Part shown: one piece after another, positions 32,027 to 40,635 of the stretch
Layout of the letters: each line of letters opens with the position of its first letter
How positions within the stretch are numbered: the stretch's first letter is position 1
Assembly (NCBI GenBank): GCA_021811865.1
Contig: JAKAQB010000010.1
Span: 6,400-70,399, forward strand
Length of the DNA: 64,000 nucleotides
Reading direction: 5' to 3'
From: Actinomycetes bacterium
Lineage (GTDB): Bacteria > Actinomycetota > Acidimicrobiia > Acidimicrobiales > Palsa-688
Made by a program: the position numbers and the translations under genes
Notes under the pieces: generated by a model
Database searches by the model: none
The model's input: only the letters and a program-made list of their open reading frames with translations
Told to the model about the DNA's origin: nothing

Positions 32027-34537
32027 CTACCCGGAGGCGGGCGGCGCCGGCGCCGGCGTCCCCACCCAGATGGCCAGGCGCCCGTCGACCTCGCCTGCGA
32101 CCACGGGTCGTGCCGCGAGCCAGGCGACGGCGTCGGTCGTGACCTGCCCGCCGCCCCACGCCGCCCCGGTGGTGGCGAGCCTCGCCCAGCTGGCGCCGGC
32201 GTCGCTCGACAGCCACACGCCCGCCTCGCCGTCGGGGCCGGTCGCGTACGACGGCACCGCTGGCGGGCCGATGGGATCCTCGACCGACCAGCGGGGGTCG
32301 ACCGGCAGGGCGAGCGGCGCCGGCTGGCTGCCGCCGGCTGCCAACCAGCGGTCACCGCTGGCCGCTACGTCGCAAAAAGGTGCCACCCCCGCTCCGGTGA
32401 TCCCCGCCGGCGACAGGCGCGTCCACGTGCCGGCGCCGTCGGTCGACTCCCACAGCGCCGGCACGTGGCTACCGCCCCTCCCCGTCGTCTGCCCGTAGGC
32501 GACGAGGGGGACCGGTGCCGTGCTGGTCGAGCCGGCCCCCCCAGACACAGCGCCGCCGGCGCCCGACCCGCCCGACGCGCCGGCGCCCGACGCGCCAGCG
32601 CCCGACCCGTCCGACGCGCCAGCGCCCGACGCGCCCGATCCGCCCGGAAGGGGGAAGCAGCCGTCCATGCTCTCGGTCGCGCCGACACCTGGCTGCGGTG
32701 AGACCGTGCCGGCGCTCCACGTGACACCGCCGGCGCTCGACCAGGCGGCGGCCTGGGTGCCGTCGTCCTGCTGGCCGGCCGGTCCCGGCCCGCTGCCGTC
32801 GACCGGGACGGCCGACGTCGAGTGCCCGTGCAGGGTCGGGGGAGGGCCGCTGCGGGTGGTGGCGCCGACGACGACCGCTCCCGTGCCGGCGCTGCACGCC
32901 CCGACCGGCCACGAGCCGCCGACGGTGGTCACAGCAGACAGGGTCCCCGCCGGCGTGGCGGCGGCGGGCCGGCCGGCGACCGACGCGGTGCCGGCCACGA
33001 CCAGCGAACCGCCGGCCGCTGTCACGGCGACAGCCGGAACGCCGGCGGCGGAGGCGCTCCACGTCACCCCGTCGGTCGAGGTCCACACCCGGCCCGCAGA
33101 AGACGGGCCGGCGACGCCGGCGGCGACGAGGCTGGCGCCGACGACCGCGAGATCGTTGACCCTCGCTCCCCGCAGGGTGGCGACGACCTGCCAAGCCGTT
33201 CCGCCGGCCGAGCGCGCCACCACCGCCTCCGCCGCTCCCGGCGCCGGCCCGGCCACGTCGACCGCCAGGTACAACTCCCCGCCGAAGCGGGCGAAGCCGA
33301 CCGGTTGCGCCGTGGCCCGCGCCGGGGCGAGCCAGGTCGAGCTCGACCGGGAGCGGCCCCGCACGAGCACCCACGGCTGGCCGGGGACGGCGTCGGCGAC
33401 GACCGTCGTCCCGCCGGCGGTGCCCACCAGGTCGGCCGTGGCCGCCGCGCCCGGAAGAGCCAGCGGCGCCCACTCCTCGCCGTTGGCGGACGTCCACGCC
33501 GCCGGTGCGGCCGTCGTTCCACCCACGGCGACGAAGCTGCCGGTGCCGACGGCGGCGGTCTGGTCGGAGGCGACGGCGCGCAGGGCGCTGCCCCCGCCGG
33601 CCGCCGGGAAGCTCTGGGGAAAGTCCTCGATGGTCTGGCTCCACGCCTCGCCACCGGGTGAGACCCATGCGGCCGGCAGCCACGTGGCCGTCGCCCGCAC
33701 TGCCCCGACAGCGACGAGCTCACGCCCGTTCCAGGTGAGCCCGGTCACGACGTGGTCGCCCGGCGGCGAGAAGGCGCCCCCGCCCGCCGAGGCCCAGTGG
33801 ATCCCGTCCGTCGACGCCCACAACTGGCTGCCGGTCTGGGAGCCGTCGGCGACCGTGCCCGCCGCCAGTATGCCGGCCGGGTAGACGAGCAGCGACGTGA
33901 GCGACCCTCCCCGCCGGTTGACGAGGCGCTCCGCCGCCGGCTCCTGGGTCCATGTCGTGCCGGCGCTCGAGTACCACACCGCCGTCAGGCCACCGACCGA
34001 ACCAGCCGCCACCAACCCCACCGTCCCCGCCGCCACCAGGTCCATCGTGGCGCCCCCCGGCGACGACGGCGACACCGGTGCGGACAGCGACGCCTGGCTC
34101 GGCACTGGCACCGGCAGGCGGCCGGGGCCGGGCGAGAGCCACACCGCCGCCCGCTGGGAGGAGCCGGTGCCGACCGAACCGACCACGACGAGGCGGGTGC
34201 CGTCCGACACCGCCGCCAGGGCCCGGCCGTCGGTACCCGCCAGCGCATGGGCCGTCCATCGCCGGCCGCTGCGAGACGTCCAGATGGTCGCGGCCGTCGA
34301 GCCGCCGCCGGCCGTCTCGGTGCCGGCGACGACCCACTCGCCCCCCGGGGCGAGCGGTGCGACCACGGCGGACAGGGTCGCTGTCGCGCCGCCGCCGAGG
34401 CCGGGCACAACCCGGCTCCACCGGTACGGCTGCGTCGCCACGGCCGCCCCGGCCCTGGCCACTGTCGGAGGGGCGGGCGCGGCGCTGGGCGCGCCGCCAC
34501 ACGCACCGAGCAAGCAGGCGGCGAGGGCGGCGCCCAA
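32027..34537 (-). CDS. Large secreted lipoprotein with beta-propeller-like W-S-D-G repeats
   Basis: An 836-residue lipoprotein with a short signal and lipobox (LLGAC). The mature part is built of repeats such as IWTSRSGRRW, WASTDGIHW, WTSTDGVTW and WLSSDAGASW spaced 50-60 residues apart, which resemble BNR/sialidase-type propeller blades (S-x-D-x-G-x-x-W). No catalytic set is evident, so a binding or structural surface role is more likely. A Gly/Ser/Ala/Asp low-complexity stretch (about 32530-32660) interrupts the C-terminal part. The TTG start at 34537 is the only in-frame start available. It lies 18 bases after the stop of the next upstream gene and is probably cotranscribed with it. Confidence 0.72.
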   Translation of the reverse strand: MGAALAACLLGACGGAPSAAPAPPTVARAGAAVATQPYRWSRVVPGLGGGATATLSAVVAPLAPGGEWVVAGTETAGGGSTAATIWTSRSGRRWTAHALAGTDGRALAAVSDGTRLVVVGSVGTGSSQRAAVWLSPGPGRLPVPVPSQASLSAPVSPSSPGGATMDLVAAGTVGLVAAGSVGGLTAVWYSSAGTTWTQEPAAERLVNRRGGSLTSLLVYPAGILAAGTVADGSQTGSQLWASTDGIHWASAGGGAFSPPGDHVVTGLTWNGRELVAVGAVRATATWLPAAWVSPGGEAWSQTIEDFPQSFPAAGGGSALRAVASDQTAAVGTGSFVAVGGTTAAPAAWTSANGEEWAPLALPGAAATADLVGTAGGTTVVADAVPGQPWVLVRGRSRSSSTWLAPARATAQPVGFARFGGELYLAVDVAGPAPGAAEAVVARSAGGTAWQVVATLRGARVNDLAVVGASLVAAGVAGPSSAGRVWTSTDGVTWSASAAGVPAVAVTAAGGSLVVAGTASVAGRPAAATPAGTLSAVTTVGGSWPVGACSAGTGAVVVGATTRSGPPPTLHGHSTSAVPVDGSGPGPAGQQDDGTQAAAWSSAGGVTWSAGTVSPQPGVGATESMDGCFPLPGGSGASGAGASDGSGAGASGAGASGGSGAGGAVSGGAGSTSTAPVPLVAYGQTTGRGGSHVPALWESTDGAGTWTRLSPAGITGAGVAPFCDVAASGDRWLAAGGSQPAPLALPVDPRWSVEDPIGPPAVPSYATGPDGEAGVWLSSDAGASWARLATTGAAWGGGQVTTDAVAWLAARPVVAGEVDGRLAIWVGTPAPAPPASG

Positions 34538-34554
34538 CGCCGCCCGGGCCCGGC

Positions 34555-34926
34555 TCAGCGCTGGCTCAGGTGGAAGTCGCCGCCGCCGCCGTCACCGCCG
34601 CCGCGGCGCCACACCTGCCACCACTTCCTGCCCGCCCGCTGCCGCTCCACCTCGTGCACGACCTCCGGCCCGGCGGCGTTGACCACCTCGTCGGCGGCCT
34701 CGAGCAACTGGGCGATGTCCGGGCCGGGCTCGTCGGGCTCGTCCTCCACCGTGGGCCGCACGAGCGACCCCGTCACGAACTTGCCGGCGCCGATGTCGGT
34801 CTCGTAGCGGGAGCAGTCCTCCGGGCAGTGCCACGGGGCCTCCGGGGCCAGGTCGAGCACGCAGAAGCGGGCCGCCTCGCCGTCGTCGTAGGTGCGGCTC
34901 TGGAAGTGCCGGCAATCCTCACGCAT
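34555..34926 (-). CDS. Small four-cysteine protein of unknown function
   Basis: A 123-residue protein. Four cysteines near the N-terminus (Cys5, Cys22, Cys34, Cys38) are spaced C-x16-C-x11-C-x3-C and could hold zinc or an Fe-S cluster. The middle is acidic and the tail glycine-rich with a KWWQVWRR patch. The ATG at 34926 is preferred because GGGAGGG ends five bases before it. No family name was recognised. It heads a two-gene unit with the propeller lipoprotein. Confidence 0.65.
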   Translation of the reverse strand: MREDCRHFQSRTYDDGEAARFCVLDLAPEAPWHCPEDCSRYETDIGAGKFVTGSLVRPTVEDEPDEPGPDIAQLLEAADEVVNAAGPEVVHEVERQRAGRKWWQVWRRGGGDGGGGDFHLSQR

Positions 34927-34976
34927 GGGCACCCTCCCATCCTTACAGCCGCCGCGGTCCTACTGCGGGCGGGAAG

Positions 34977-34982
34977 TACGAT
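34977..34982 (+). promoter_or_regulatory. -10 element TACGAT of a likely leaderless marR promoter
   Basis: TACGAT lies exactly six bases before ATG 34989; no Shine-Dalgarno is present. Confidence 0.6.
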
Positions 34983-34988
34983 CGATCC

Positions 34989-35435
34989 ATGCAGGCCGAC
35001 GTCCCACTCGCCAGCCAGCTGCGCCTGGCCGTGCTGCGGCTGTCCCGCCGCCTGCGCCAGCAGGCGGTCGGGGAGATCACCGCCTCCCAGCTGTCGGCGC
35101 TGGCGTCGGTGGCCAAGCACGGGGAGCTGTCCCTCGGGACCCTCGCCGCCCTGGAGCGGATCGCCCCACCGTCGATGACGCGCATCGCGGCGCGGCTCGA
35201 AGAGCGCGGCCTCGTCCACCGCCGCTCCGACGACACCGACCGCCGGGTGGCGCGGGTGGCCATCAGCGACAGCGGCCTGGCGGTGCTGGAGGAGACCCGC
35301 AACCGCCGCGACGCCTACCTGGCCGTCCGCATCCAGGAGCTCACCGAGCAGGAGCGCCAGACCCTCGCCGAGGCCATCCCTCTCCTGGAGCGCCTCGCAG
35401 CCGAGGAGCCCGCTCTCGAGCCGACCGCTCCCTGA
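34989..35435 (+). CDS. MarR-family transcriptional regulator
   Basis: A 148-residue winged-helix regulator. The recognition helix region LAALERIAPPSMTRIAARLEERGLV and the wing VHRRSDDTDRRVARVAISDSG (about residues 60-105) are typical of MarR proteins, which bind palindromes as dimers and usually respond to small aromatic ligands. The malic enzyme gene follows after about 140 bases on the same strand with its own promoter-like TATGGT. Its target is not evident from the sequence. Confidence 0.9.
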   Translation: MQADVPLASQLRLAVLRLSRRLRQQAVGEITASQLSALASVAKHGELSLGTLAALERIAPPSMTRIAARLEERGLVHRRSDDTDRRVARVAISDSGLAVLEETRNRRDAYLAVRIQELTEQERQTLAEAIPLLERLAAEEPALEPTAP

Positions 35436-35566
35436 CGCCCGCACGGGCCTACCGGCCGTCCGGGCCGCCGGCCCGGCCCGTCCCCCGAGGGCCAGCGGCC
35501 GGATCGGCCCGAACACCCCCTCTACCTGACGAATGTAGTGCCGCCCGGCGGCGGGACAAGGGTTTG

Positions 35567-35572
35567 TATGGT
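35567..35572 (+). promoter_or_regulatory. -10 element TATGGT of a likely leaderless malic enzyme promoter
   Basis: TATGGT lies six bases before ATG 35579. Confidence 0.5.
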
Positions 35573-35578
35573 GCCGTC

Positions 35579-36985
35579 ATGGCCACCGCCCTCTCCGCGT
35601 ACTCCATCCGCCTGCGGGCCCGGATCCGCAACAGACCGGGCGTGCTCGGAGGGCTGGCCACCGCCATCGGCGCCGCCGGCGGCAGCCTCATGGGCATCGA
35701 GATGGTCGCCACCGACGGTGCCACGGTCACCCGCGACCTGGTCGTGTACTGCCCTTCGGAGGCGGGCGCCGCCGGCGTCGAGGCCGCCGCCCGCCGGGTC
35801 GACGGCATCGAGGTGCTCGAGGTCGCCGACCGCACCTTCGCCCTCCACGAGCGGGGCAAGATCTCCATCGGACCCAAGGCAGTGATCGTCGACCGCGACG
35901 ACCTCGCGATGGCGTACACACCCGGCGTGGCCCGGGTCTGCGCCGCCATAGCCACCGACCCCCACCTCGCCTACCGCTACACGATGAAGGCCAACACCGT
36001 CGGGGTGGTGACCGACGGGACGGCCGTGCTCGGGCTGGGTGACATCGGCCCCGACGCCGCCCTGCCTGTGATGGAGGGCAAGGCCGTGCTGTTCAAGGAG
36101 TTCGCCGGCGTCGACGCTGTCCCCGTCTGCCTGCGTGTCTCGTCGGCCGACGAGCTGGTGGAGACGGTGAGGCGGTTGGAGCCGATGTTCGGCGGGATCA
36201 ACCTGGAGGACATAGCCGCGCCGCGCTGCTTCGAGGTGGAGGAGCGCCTGACGGAGGCGCTGGCGATCCCCGTGTTCCACGACGACCAGCACGGCACGGC
36301 CGTGGTCACCCTGGCGGCGCTGCGCAACGCCCTGAGGGTCGTCGACAAGCGGCTCGAGGACGTGCGGATCGTGATATCGGGCGCCGGCGCCGCCGGTGTC
36401 GCCATCGCCAAGATCCTGCTGTCCGCCGGGGCGGGGGACATCGTCGCCGTCGACCGCAAGGGCGCTGTCCACAAAGACCGCGACGGCCTGGACGACTCCA
36501 AGCGCTGGCTGGCGGGCGAGGCCAACCGGGCGGACCGGCGGGGGAGCCTGCAGGAGTTGCTCGCCGGCGCCGACGTGTTCGTAGGGGTGAGTGCCCCGGG
36601 CCTGCTGTCCCGGGAGGACGTGGGACGCATGGCCGACGGGTCCGTCGTCTTCGCACTCGCCAACCCGGTGCCCGAGATCCTGCCCGAGGACGCCGAGGGC
36701 GTCGTGGCGGTCATGGCCACCGGCCGCAGCGACTACCCCAACCAGATCAACAACGTGCTGTGCTTCCCCGGACTGTTCCGCGGCGCTCTCGACGTCGGGG
36801 CGACGAGGGTGACGGAGGGCATGAAGCTGGCCGCCGCCGACGCCATCGCCGACGCGGTGGGGCCGGAGGAGCTGTCACCGGTGCAGATCGTGCCGAGCGT
36901 GTTCCACCCGACCGTTGCGTCCGACGTGGCCACCCGCGTCGGTGAGGCCGCCGTCGCCGGCGGGGTCATCCGCCCGGTGCCGTGA
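35579..36985 (+). CDS. NAD(P)-dependent malic enzyme with N-terminal ACT domain
   Basis: A 468-residue enzyme decarboxylating malate to pyruvate. Residues 8-85 form an ACT-type regulatory domain (RIRNRPGVLGGLATAIG). The malic enzyme domain follows with YTPGVARVC, KANTVGVVTDG, the catalytic lysine in MEGKAVLFKEFAGV, the metal acids in GGINLEDIAAPRCFEVE and PVFHDDQHGTA. A Rossmann domain carries SGAGAAGVAIAK. The ACT domain suggests allosteric control by an amino acid. The frame is open further upstream, but ATG 35579 has the -10 at six bases. Its stop overlaps the methyltransferase start as GTGA. Confidence 0.95.
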   Translation: MATALSAYSIRLRARIRNRPGVLGGLATAIGAAGGSLMGIEMVATDGATVTRDLVVYCPSEAGAAGVEAAARRVDGIEVLEVADRTFALHERGKISIGPKAVIVDRDDLAMAYTPGVARVCAAIATDPHLAYRYTMKANTVGVVTDGTAVLGLGDIGPDAALPVMEGKAVLFKEFAGVDAVPVCLRVSSADELVETVRRLEPMFGGINLEDIAAPRCFEVEERLTEALAIPVFHDDQHGTAVVTLAALRNALRVVDKRLEDVRIVISGAGAAGVAIAKILLSAGAGDIVAVDRKGAVHKDRDGLDDSKRWLAGEANRADRRGSLQELLAGADVFVGVSAPGLLSREDVGRMADGSVVFALANPVPEILPEDAEGVVAVMATGRSDYPNQINNVLCFPGLFRGALDVGATRVTEGMKLAAADAIADAVGPEELSPVQIVPSVFHPTVASDVATRVGEAAVAGGVIRPVP

Positions 36986-37746
36986 GCGGCCCGTCGTGGG
37001 ACCCCGCCTGCTACCTGGCATGCGCCGGCGAGCGGGAGCGCCCGTTCCACGAGTTGGTGGCGCGGGTGGGCGTCGCCGACCCGTCGTTCGTGGTCGACCT
37101 CGGCTGCGGCCCCGGCACGGCCACCGTGAGCTTGTTGACGCGCTGGCCGGCCGCACGGGTCGTGGGCGTGGACAGCGCAGCGGCCATGCTCGCCCGGGCG
37201 GACGAGGTCGCCGACCCGCCTCGCCTTTCCTTCGTCCTCTCCGACATCCGCGACTGGGAGCCCCCGGAGCCGCCCGACGTCGTCATCGCCAACGCCGTGC
37301 TGCAGTGGGTACCCGGCCACGAGGCGCTCATCGGGCGGCTGGCGGCCCGGCTCCCCCCTGCCGGCGCCCTCGCCTTCCAGGTGCCAGGCAACTTCGAGCG
37401 GCCCACCCACACCCTGCTGCGCCAGCTCGCCCCGCCCGGGCTGCTGCGGGACGCCCCCGTCCTCGAGCCCGCCGGCTACCTCCGCCTGCTGCAGGCGGCC
37501 GGGCTCGCCGCCGACGTGTGGGAGACCACCTACCTGCACGTGCTCACCGGCCCCGACCCCGTCCTCGAGTGGGTGCGGAGCACCGCCCTGCGACCGGTGC
37601 TCGACGCCCTCGACGCCGGCGCCGCCGCCGAGCTCGAGGCGGAGTACGCCGCCCGGCTGCGAGCCGCCTACCCGCCCGACGGGGAGGGGCGGACGGTGCT
37701 GCCCTTCCGGCGCATCTTTGCCGTCGGCCACCGCCCGGCGGGGTAG
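36982..37746 (+). CDS. tam: Trans-aconitate 2-methyltransferase-like SAM methyltransferase
   Basis: A 254-residue class I methyltransferase. The SAM site is VVDLGCGPGTATV (motif I), with VDSAAAML (acidic loop), FVLSDIRDWEPP and ANAVLQWVPGHE. The sequences PGNFERPTHTLLR and WETTYLHVLTGPDPVLEWVRSTALRPVL are typical of Tam, which methylates trans-aconitate, a spontaneous and inhibitory isomer of the TCA intermediate cis-aconitate. Co-translation with malic enzyme fits a central-carbon role. GTG 36982 overlaps the malic enzyme stop. Confidence 0.88.
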   Translation: MSGPSWDPACYLACAGERERPFHELVARVGVADPSFVVDLGCGPGTATVSLLTRWPAARVVGVDSAAAMLARADEVADPPRLSFVLSDIRDWEPPEPPDVVIANAVLQWVPGHEALIGRLAARLPPAGALAFQVPGNFERPTHTLLRQLAPPGLLRDAPVLEPAGYLRLLQAAGLAADVWETTYLHVLTGPDPVLEWVRSTALRPVLDALDAGAAAELEAEYAARLRAAYPPDGEGRTVLPFRRIFAVGHRPAG

Positions 37747-37753
37747 GGGCGCC

Positions 37754-37841
37754 CGGCCGGCATCCCTGTTGTGCCGTCCGCCGGGCCGGTGGTCCCTCGG
37801 CCGGCGATCGCTGCTGGCCGTCCGCCGGGCCGGTGGCGACG
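37754..37841. repeat. Imperfect tandem duplication of a 44-base unit beside the first palindrome
   Basis: Units 37754-37797 and 37798-37841 share a 20-base exact core (37773-37792 and 37817-37836) and similar flanks. They fill the gap between the methyltransferase stop and the palindromic element. Confidence 0.7.
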
Positions 37842-37890
37842 AACTTTGGAGACTTGTTGTCGTCCAGCGACAACAAGTCTCCAAAGGTTC
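37841..37890. repeat. Long palindromic element, copy 1 (upstream of imuA)
   Basis: A left arm of 22 bases (37841-37862) beginning GAACTTTGGA and ending TTGTTGTCG pairs with the right arm 37868-37890, interrupted by one bulged base; the loop is TCCAG. A related palindrome occurs at 40636-40684 beyond imuB. The central arm bases differ between copies, but in copy 1 they still pair within the copy. There is no T-tract. It lies 31 bases before the imuA LexA box. Confidence 0.88.
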
Positions 37891-37921
37891 TTCCGGCCGA
37901 CCACGGCTGCTGCTGGGTGCC

Positions 37922-37936
37922 CGAACACATGTTCGA
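37922..37936. promoter_or_regulatory. LexA (SOS) box of imuA-imuB
   Basis: CGAACACATGTTCGA matches the actinobacterial SOS box (CGAAC-N4-GTTCG core, here with the extra A). It lies ten bases upstream of the TAGGAT -10, so LexA binding would block RNA polymerase. Confidence 0.88.
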
Positions 37937-37946
37937 TCCTAATGGG

Positions 37947-37952
37947 TAGGAT
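37947..37952 (+). promoter_or_regulatory. -10 element TAGGAT of the imuA promoter (leaderless)
   Basis: TAGGAT lies six bases before GTG 37959, directly downstream of the LexA box. Confidence 0.6.
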
Positions 37953-37958
37953 GCCGGT

Positions 37959-38801
37959 GTGGGTGGAGTGCCTGTCGCAGCGGGTCGTCAGCATGAGCGC
38001 GGTGCGGCGCCGGCGCCGCCCCCGCTCCACGCCCTGCCGGTCGCGGCCGCACTGAGCCGGCCGGTGGCCCTTGCCGCCTCACGGACCCTCCCGGTCGAGG
38101 ATGTCCTGGCGCCGCTGCTCCCCGAGGGCGGTCTTCGCCGAGGGAGCGTGCTGGCGGTGGACGGGGCCACGGCGGCGACTTCCGTCGCCTTGGCGCTTGT
38201 CGGGGCGGCGTCCCGTCGGGGGTCATGGGTGGCGGCATTGGGGATGCCCCGCCTCGGGATCGTTGCCGCCGCCCAACTCGGGGTGGACCTCGAACGGTTC
38301 GTGCTCGTCCCGTTGGGGGGCGGTCAGTCGGGTGGGGCGCAATCGGGTGGGGCGCAATCGGGTGGGGCGCAGTGGCCGGTGGTCGCTGCCGCCCTGCTCG
38401 AGGGCGTCGAGGTCCTGCTCCTCCGCCTCCCCGGCCGAGTCCGGGCGGTGGACGCCTGTCGGCTGGTCGCCCGGGCCCGGGAGAGAGGGGCGGTGCTCGT
38501 GGTGGTGGGGGATCGCCCGGCGTGGCCCGAGGCGAGTGATCTCACCCTCACCGTGGAGGCCGCCCGCTGGGAGGGACTCGGGTGCGGTCACGGCTACCTG
38601 CAGGCGCGGCTCGTGGATGTGACAGCGGTCGGGCGGCGAGGTGCTGCTCGGCCCCGGCGGGCCCGGCTGTGGCTGCCAGGATCCGACGGGCGGGTGGCGG
38701 CGGTGCTGTCGGACGGCGCAGGACGGGACGCACTTCGCCCCGGTGTCGCCACTCTTCCGGTCGCTGGGGCGCTACCGGTCGCCGCTGCTGTCGGGTCCTG
38801 A
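37959..38801 (+). CDS. imuA: ImuA (RecA-like accessory factor of the SOS mutasome)
   Basis: A 280-residue protein of the RecA/SulA-like ImuA group as found in actinobacteria. The RecA-type core starts LLPEGGLRRGSVLAVDGATAAT, where the Walker A lysine is absent, and continues with GMPRLGIVAAAQLGVDLERFVLVP. It needs ImuB and DnaE2 for damage-induced mutagenesis. A 15-base unit repeated three times (38333-38377 region) encodes SGGAQ repeats that are probably a species-specific expansion in a loop. The stop is separated from the imuB start by two bases. Expression is under the LexA box at 37922. Confidence 0.88.
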   Translation: MGGVPVAAGRQHERGAAPAPPPLHALPVAAALSRPVALAASRTLPVEDVLAPLLPEGGLRRGSVLAVDGATAATSVALALVGAASRRGSWVAALGMPRLGIVAAAQLGVDLERFVLVPLGGGQSGGAQSGGAQSGGAQWPVVAAALLEGVEVLLLRLPGRVRAVDACRLVARARERGAVLVVVGDRPAWPEASDLTLTVEAARWEGLGCGHGYLQARLVDVTAVGRRGAARPRRARLWLPGSDGRVAAVLSDGAGRDALRPGVATLPVAGALPVAAAVGS

Positions 38802-38803
38802 CC

Positions 38804-40525
38804 GTGTCCGGCCGGACGCTGGTGGTCTGGTGCCCGGACTGGCCGGCGACGGCTGCCGGCTTCTTGGTGGGCGTGCCGGCGGCCGTGGTCGCCGCCAACC
38901 GGGTGGTGGCGCTGACGCCGGCGGCGAGGGAGGAGGGCGTGGTGATCGGACTGCGCCGGCGGGAGGCCCAGGGTCGCTGCCCGACGCTGCAGGTGGTGGC
39001 CGCTGACCCCGGGCGCGACGCCCGGGTGTTCGAGCCGGTCGTCACTGCTGTCGAGGCGTTCTCGCCCGGCGTGGAGATCAGCCGGCCCGGGCTCCTCGGA
39101 CTGGCGACCCGAGGCCCGTCCCGGTACTTCGGCGGGGACGAGGAGCTCGCCCGTCAGGTTGCGGTTGCCGTGGACACCGTCCTCGGGAAGCTCGCTGCCG
39201 GCGCCGGCGGGTGCCGAGTCGGTGTCGCCGATGGGCGCTTCGCTGCCGGGTTGGCTGCCCGGGTGGCGGGTGGTGGTGGGCCGGCGGGTGGTGGTGGGCC
39301 GGCGGGTGGTGGTGGGCCGGCGGATGAGGCGGGGATGCCGGTTTCCGTGCGGGTCGTGGAGCCTGGTGAGAGCCGGACGTTTCTCGCCCCGTTACCGGTG
39401 ACCGCCCTGCCGGACCCCGACCTGGCCGATCTGCTGGTCCGCCTCGGCCTGCCCTGCCTCGGGGATCTGGCCGCTCTGCCGGCGCCGGCAGTGCTCGCCC
39501 GTTTCGGCACGGCCGGCGCGCTCGCCCACCGGTTGGCGAGCGGCCTCGACCCCCGCCCCATCGCCGGGCGCGTCCCGCCGCCGGATCTGACCGTCACTGC
39601 CGGCTTCGATCCTCCCGCCGACCGCGTGGAGACAGCGGCCTTCGTCGCCCGGTCCCTCGCCGCCGAGCTGCACGACCGGCTCGGGGAGCGGGGTCTGTCC
39701 TGCACCCGGGTAGCCGTAGAAGCCGAGACCGAACACGGCGAGCGTCTGCAGCGGCTGTGGCGCCACGATGGCATCCTGACGGCCGCTGCCATCGCCGAAC
39801 GTGTCCGCTGGCAACTCGACGGCTGGCTCGCCGGCGGCACCACGACCGCTGGCCTCACCTTCCTCCGTCTCATCCCCGACGAGGTGGGGCCGGCGAATGG
39901 GTGCCAACTGGGCTTCTGGGGCGGTGGAGCGGAGGACGGCGGCGTCGCCCGCGCCCTGGCACGCGTCCAGGGGCTCCTCGGGCCAGAAGCGGTGGCGACC
40001 GCACGGATCGGCGGCGGCCGCAACCCGGGTGACATGGTTCACTTGGTGCCGTGGGGAGATGCGCCTGACGATGGGGATGGGAAAGCGGGTGCGGGTGGGG
40101 TCGTTGGGGGAGTTGGACCGGTGGGAGCGGCGGGAGTGGCGGGGCGGCCGGCGGCGGGCTCGGGCGGCGGGGCGACGGGCTCGGGCGGCGGGGCGACGGG
40201 CTCGGGCGGTCCGTGGCCCGGTCGGCTCCCTGGGCCGGCGCCGGCGGTCGTCTTCATCCCGCCCCAACCGGCGGCCGTTCGAGACGCCGATGGAGCCGAG
40301 CCGGAGGTGTCGGGTCGGGGAGTGTTGAGCTCTCCGCCGTCTGCCGTCAAGGTAGGGGAGGGACCGTGGTGCCCGGTGGAGGCGTGGGCCGGTCCCTGGC
40401 CGGTGGAGGAGCGGTGGTGGGACGGAGGCCGGCGCCAGGCCCGCCTCCAGGTGGTTGCCCAAGGTGCCGCATACCTGCTTGCCCGTGAGAGGGGGAGGTG
40501 GTGGGTGGAAGCGGTGTACGACTGA
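38804..40525 (+). CDS. imuB: ImuB (Y-family polymerase-like clamp adaptor)
   Basis: A 573-residue Y-family polymerase relative. It opens TLVVWCPDWPATAA, the ImuB version of the polymerase N-terminus, in which the metal-binding acids are not conserved, and retains the little-finger region (TVTAGFDPPADRVET and later). ImuB does not copy DNA itself but links ImuA and DnaE2 to the sliding clamp. Low-complexity insertions GGGGPA x3 (39266-39330) and GSGGGAT repeats (40160-40205) are coded by whole-codon tandem repeats and are atypical. The GTG at 38804 follows the imuA stop after two bases. Confidence 0.9.
   Translation: MSGRTLVVWCPDWPATAAGFLVGVPAAVVAANRVVALTPAAREEGVVIGLRRREAQGRCPTLQVVAADPGRDARVFEPVVTAVEAFSPGVEISRPGLLGLATRGPSRYFGGDEELARQVAVAVDTVLGKLAAGAGGCRVGVADGRFAAGLAARVAGGGGPAGGGGPAGGGGPADEAGMPVSVRVVEPGESRTFLAPLPVTALPDPDLADLLVRLGLPCLGDLAALPAPAVLARFGTAGALAHRLASGLDPRPIAGRVPPPDLTVTAGFDPPADRVETAAFVARSLAAELHDRLGERGLSCTRVAVEAETEHGERLQRLWRHDGILTAAAIAERVRWQLDGWLAGGTTTAGLTFLRLIPDEVGPANGCQLGFWGGGAEDGGVARALARVQGLLGPEAVATARIGGGRNPGDMVHLVPWGDAPDDGDGKAGAGGVVGGVGPVGAAGVAGRPAAGSGGGATGSGGGATGSGGPWPGRLPGPAPAVVFIPPQPAAVRDADGAEPEVSGRGVLSSPPSAVKVGEGPWCPVEAWAGPWPVEERWWDGGRRQARLQVVAQGAAYLLARERGRWWVEAVYD
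39266..39325. repeat. Three tandem copies of an 18-base unit within imuB
   Basis: GCGGGTGGTGGTGGGCCG recurs three times in frame, encoding GGGGPA units between the palm-like and finger-like regions of ImuB. Confidence 0.8.
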
Positions 40526-40538
40526 TGTGGACCATCGA

Positions 40539-40566
40539 GAGGACCCGGCGCTGGTGCCGGGTCCTC
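40539..40566 (+). terminator. Hairpin terminator after imuB
   Basis: GAGGACCCGGC (40539-40549), a six-base loop and GCCGGGTCCTC (40556-40566) form a perfect 11-base stem 14 bases after the imuB stop, followed by ATAT. Confidence 0.75.
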
Positions 40567-40635
40567 ATATCCAGTCGCGACCACGCTGCGTGGCAGCACG
40601 GGCTACCGGCGAGCGGCTGGAGCCGCCCATCCCCA

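Noticed and set aside
37841..37890. Rho-independent terminator after the methyltransferase gene
   Set aside because: No T-tract, more than 90 bases from the stop, and a related copy lies beyond imuB after a separate terminator hairpin; a repeat family fits better.
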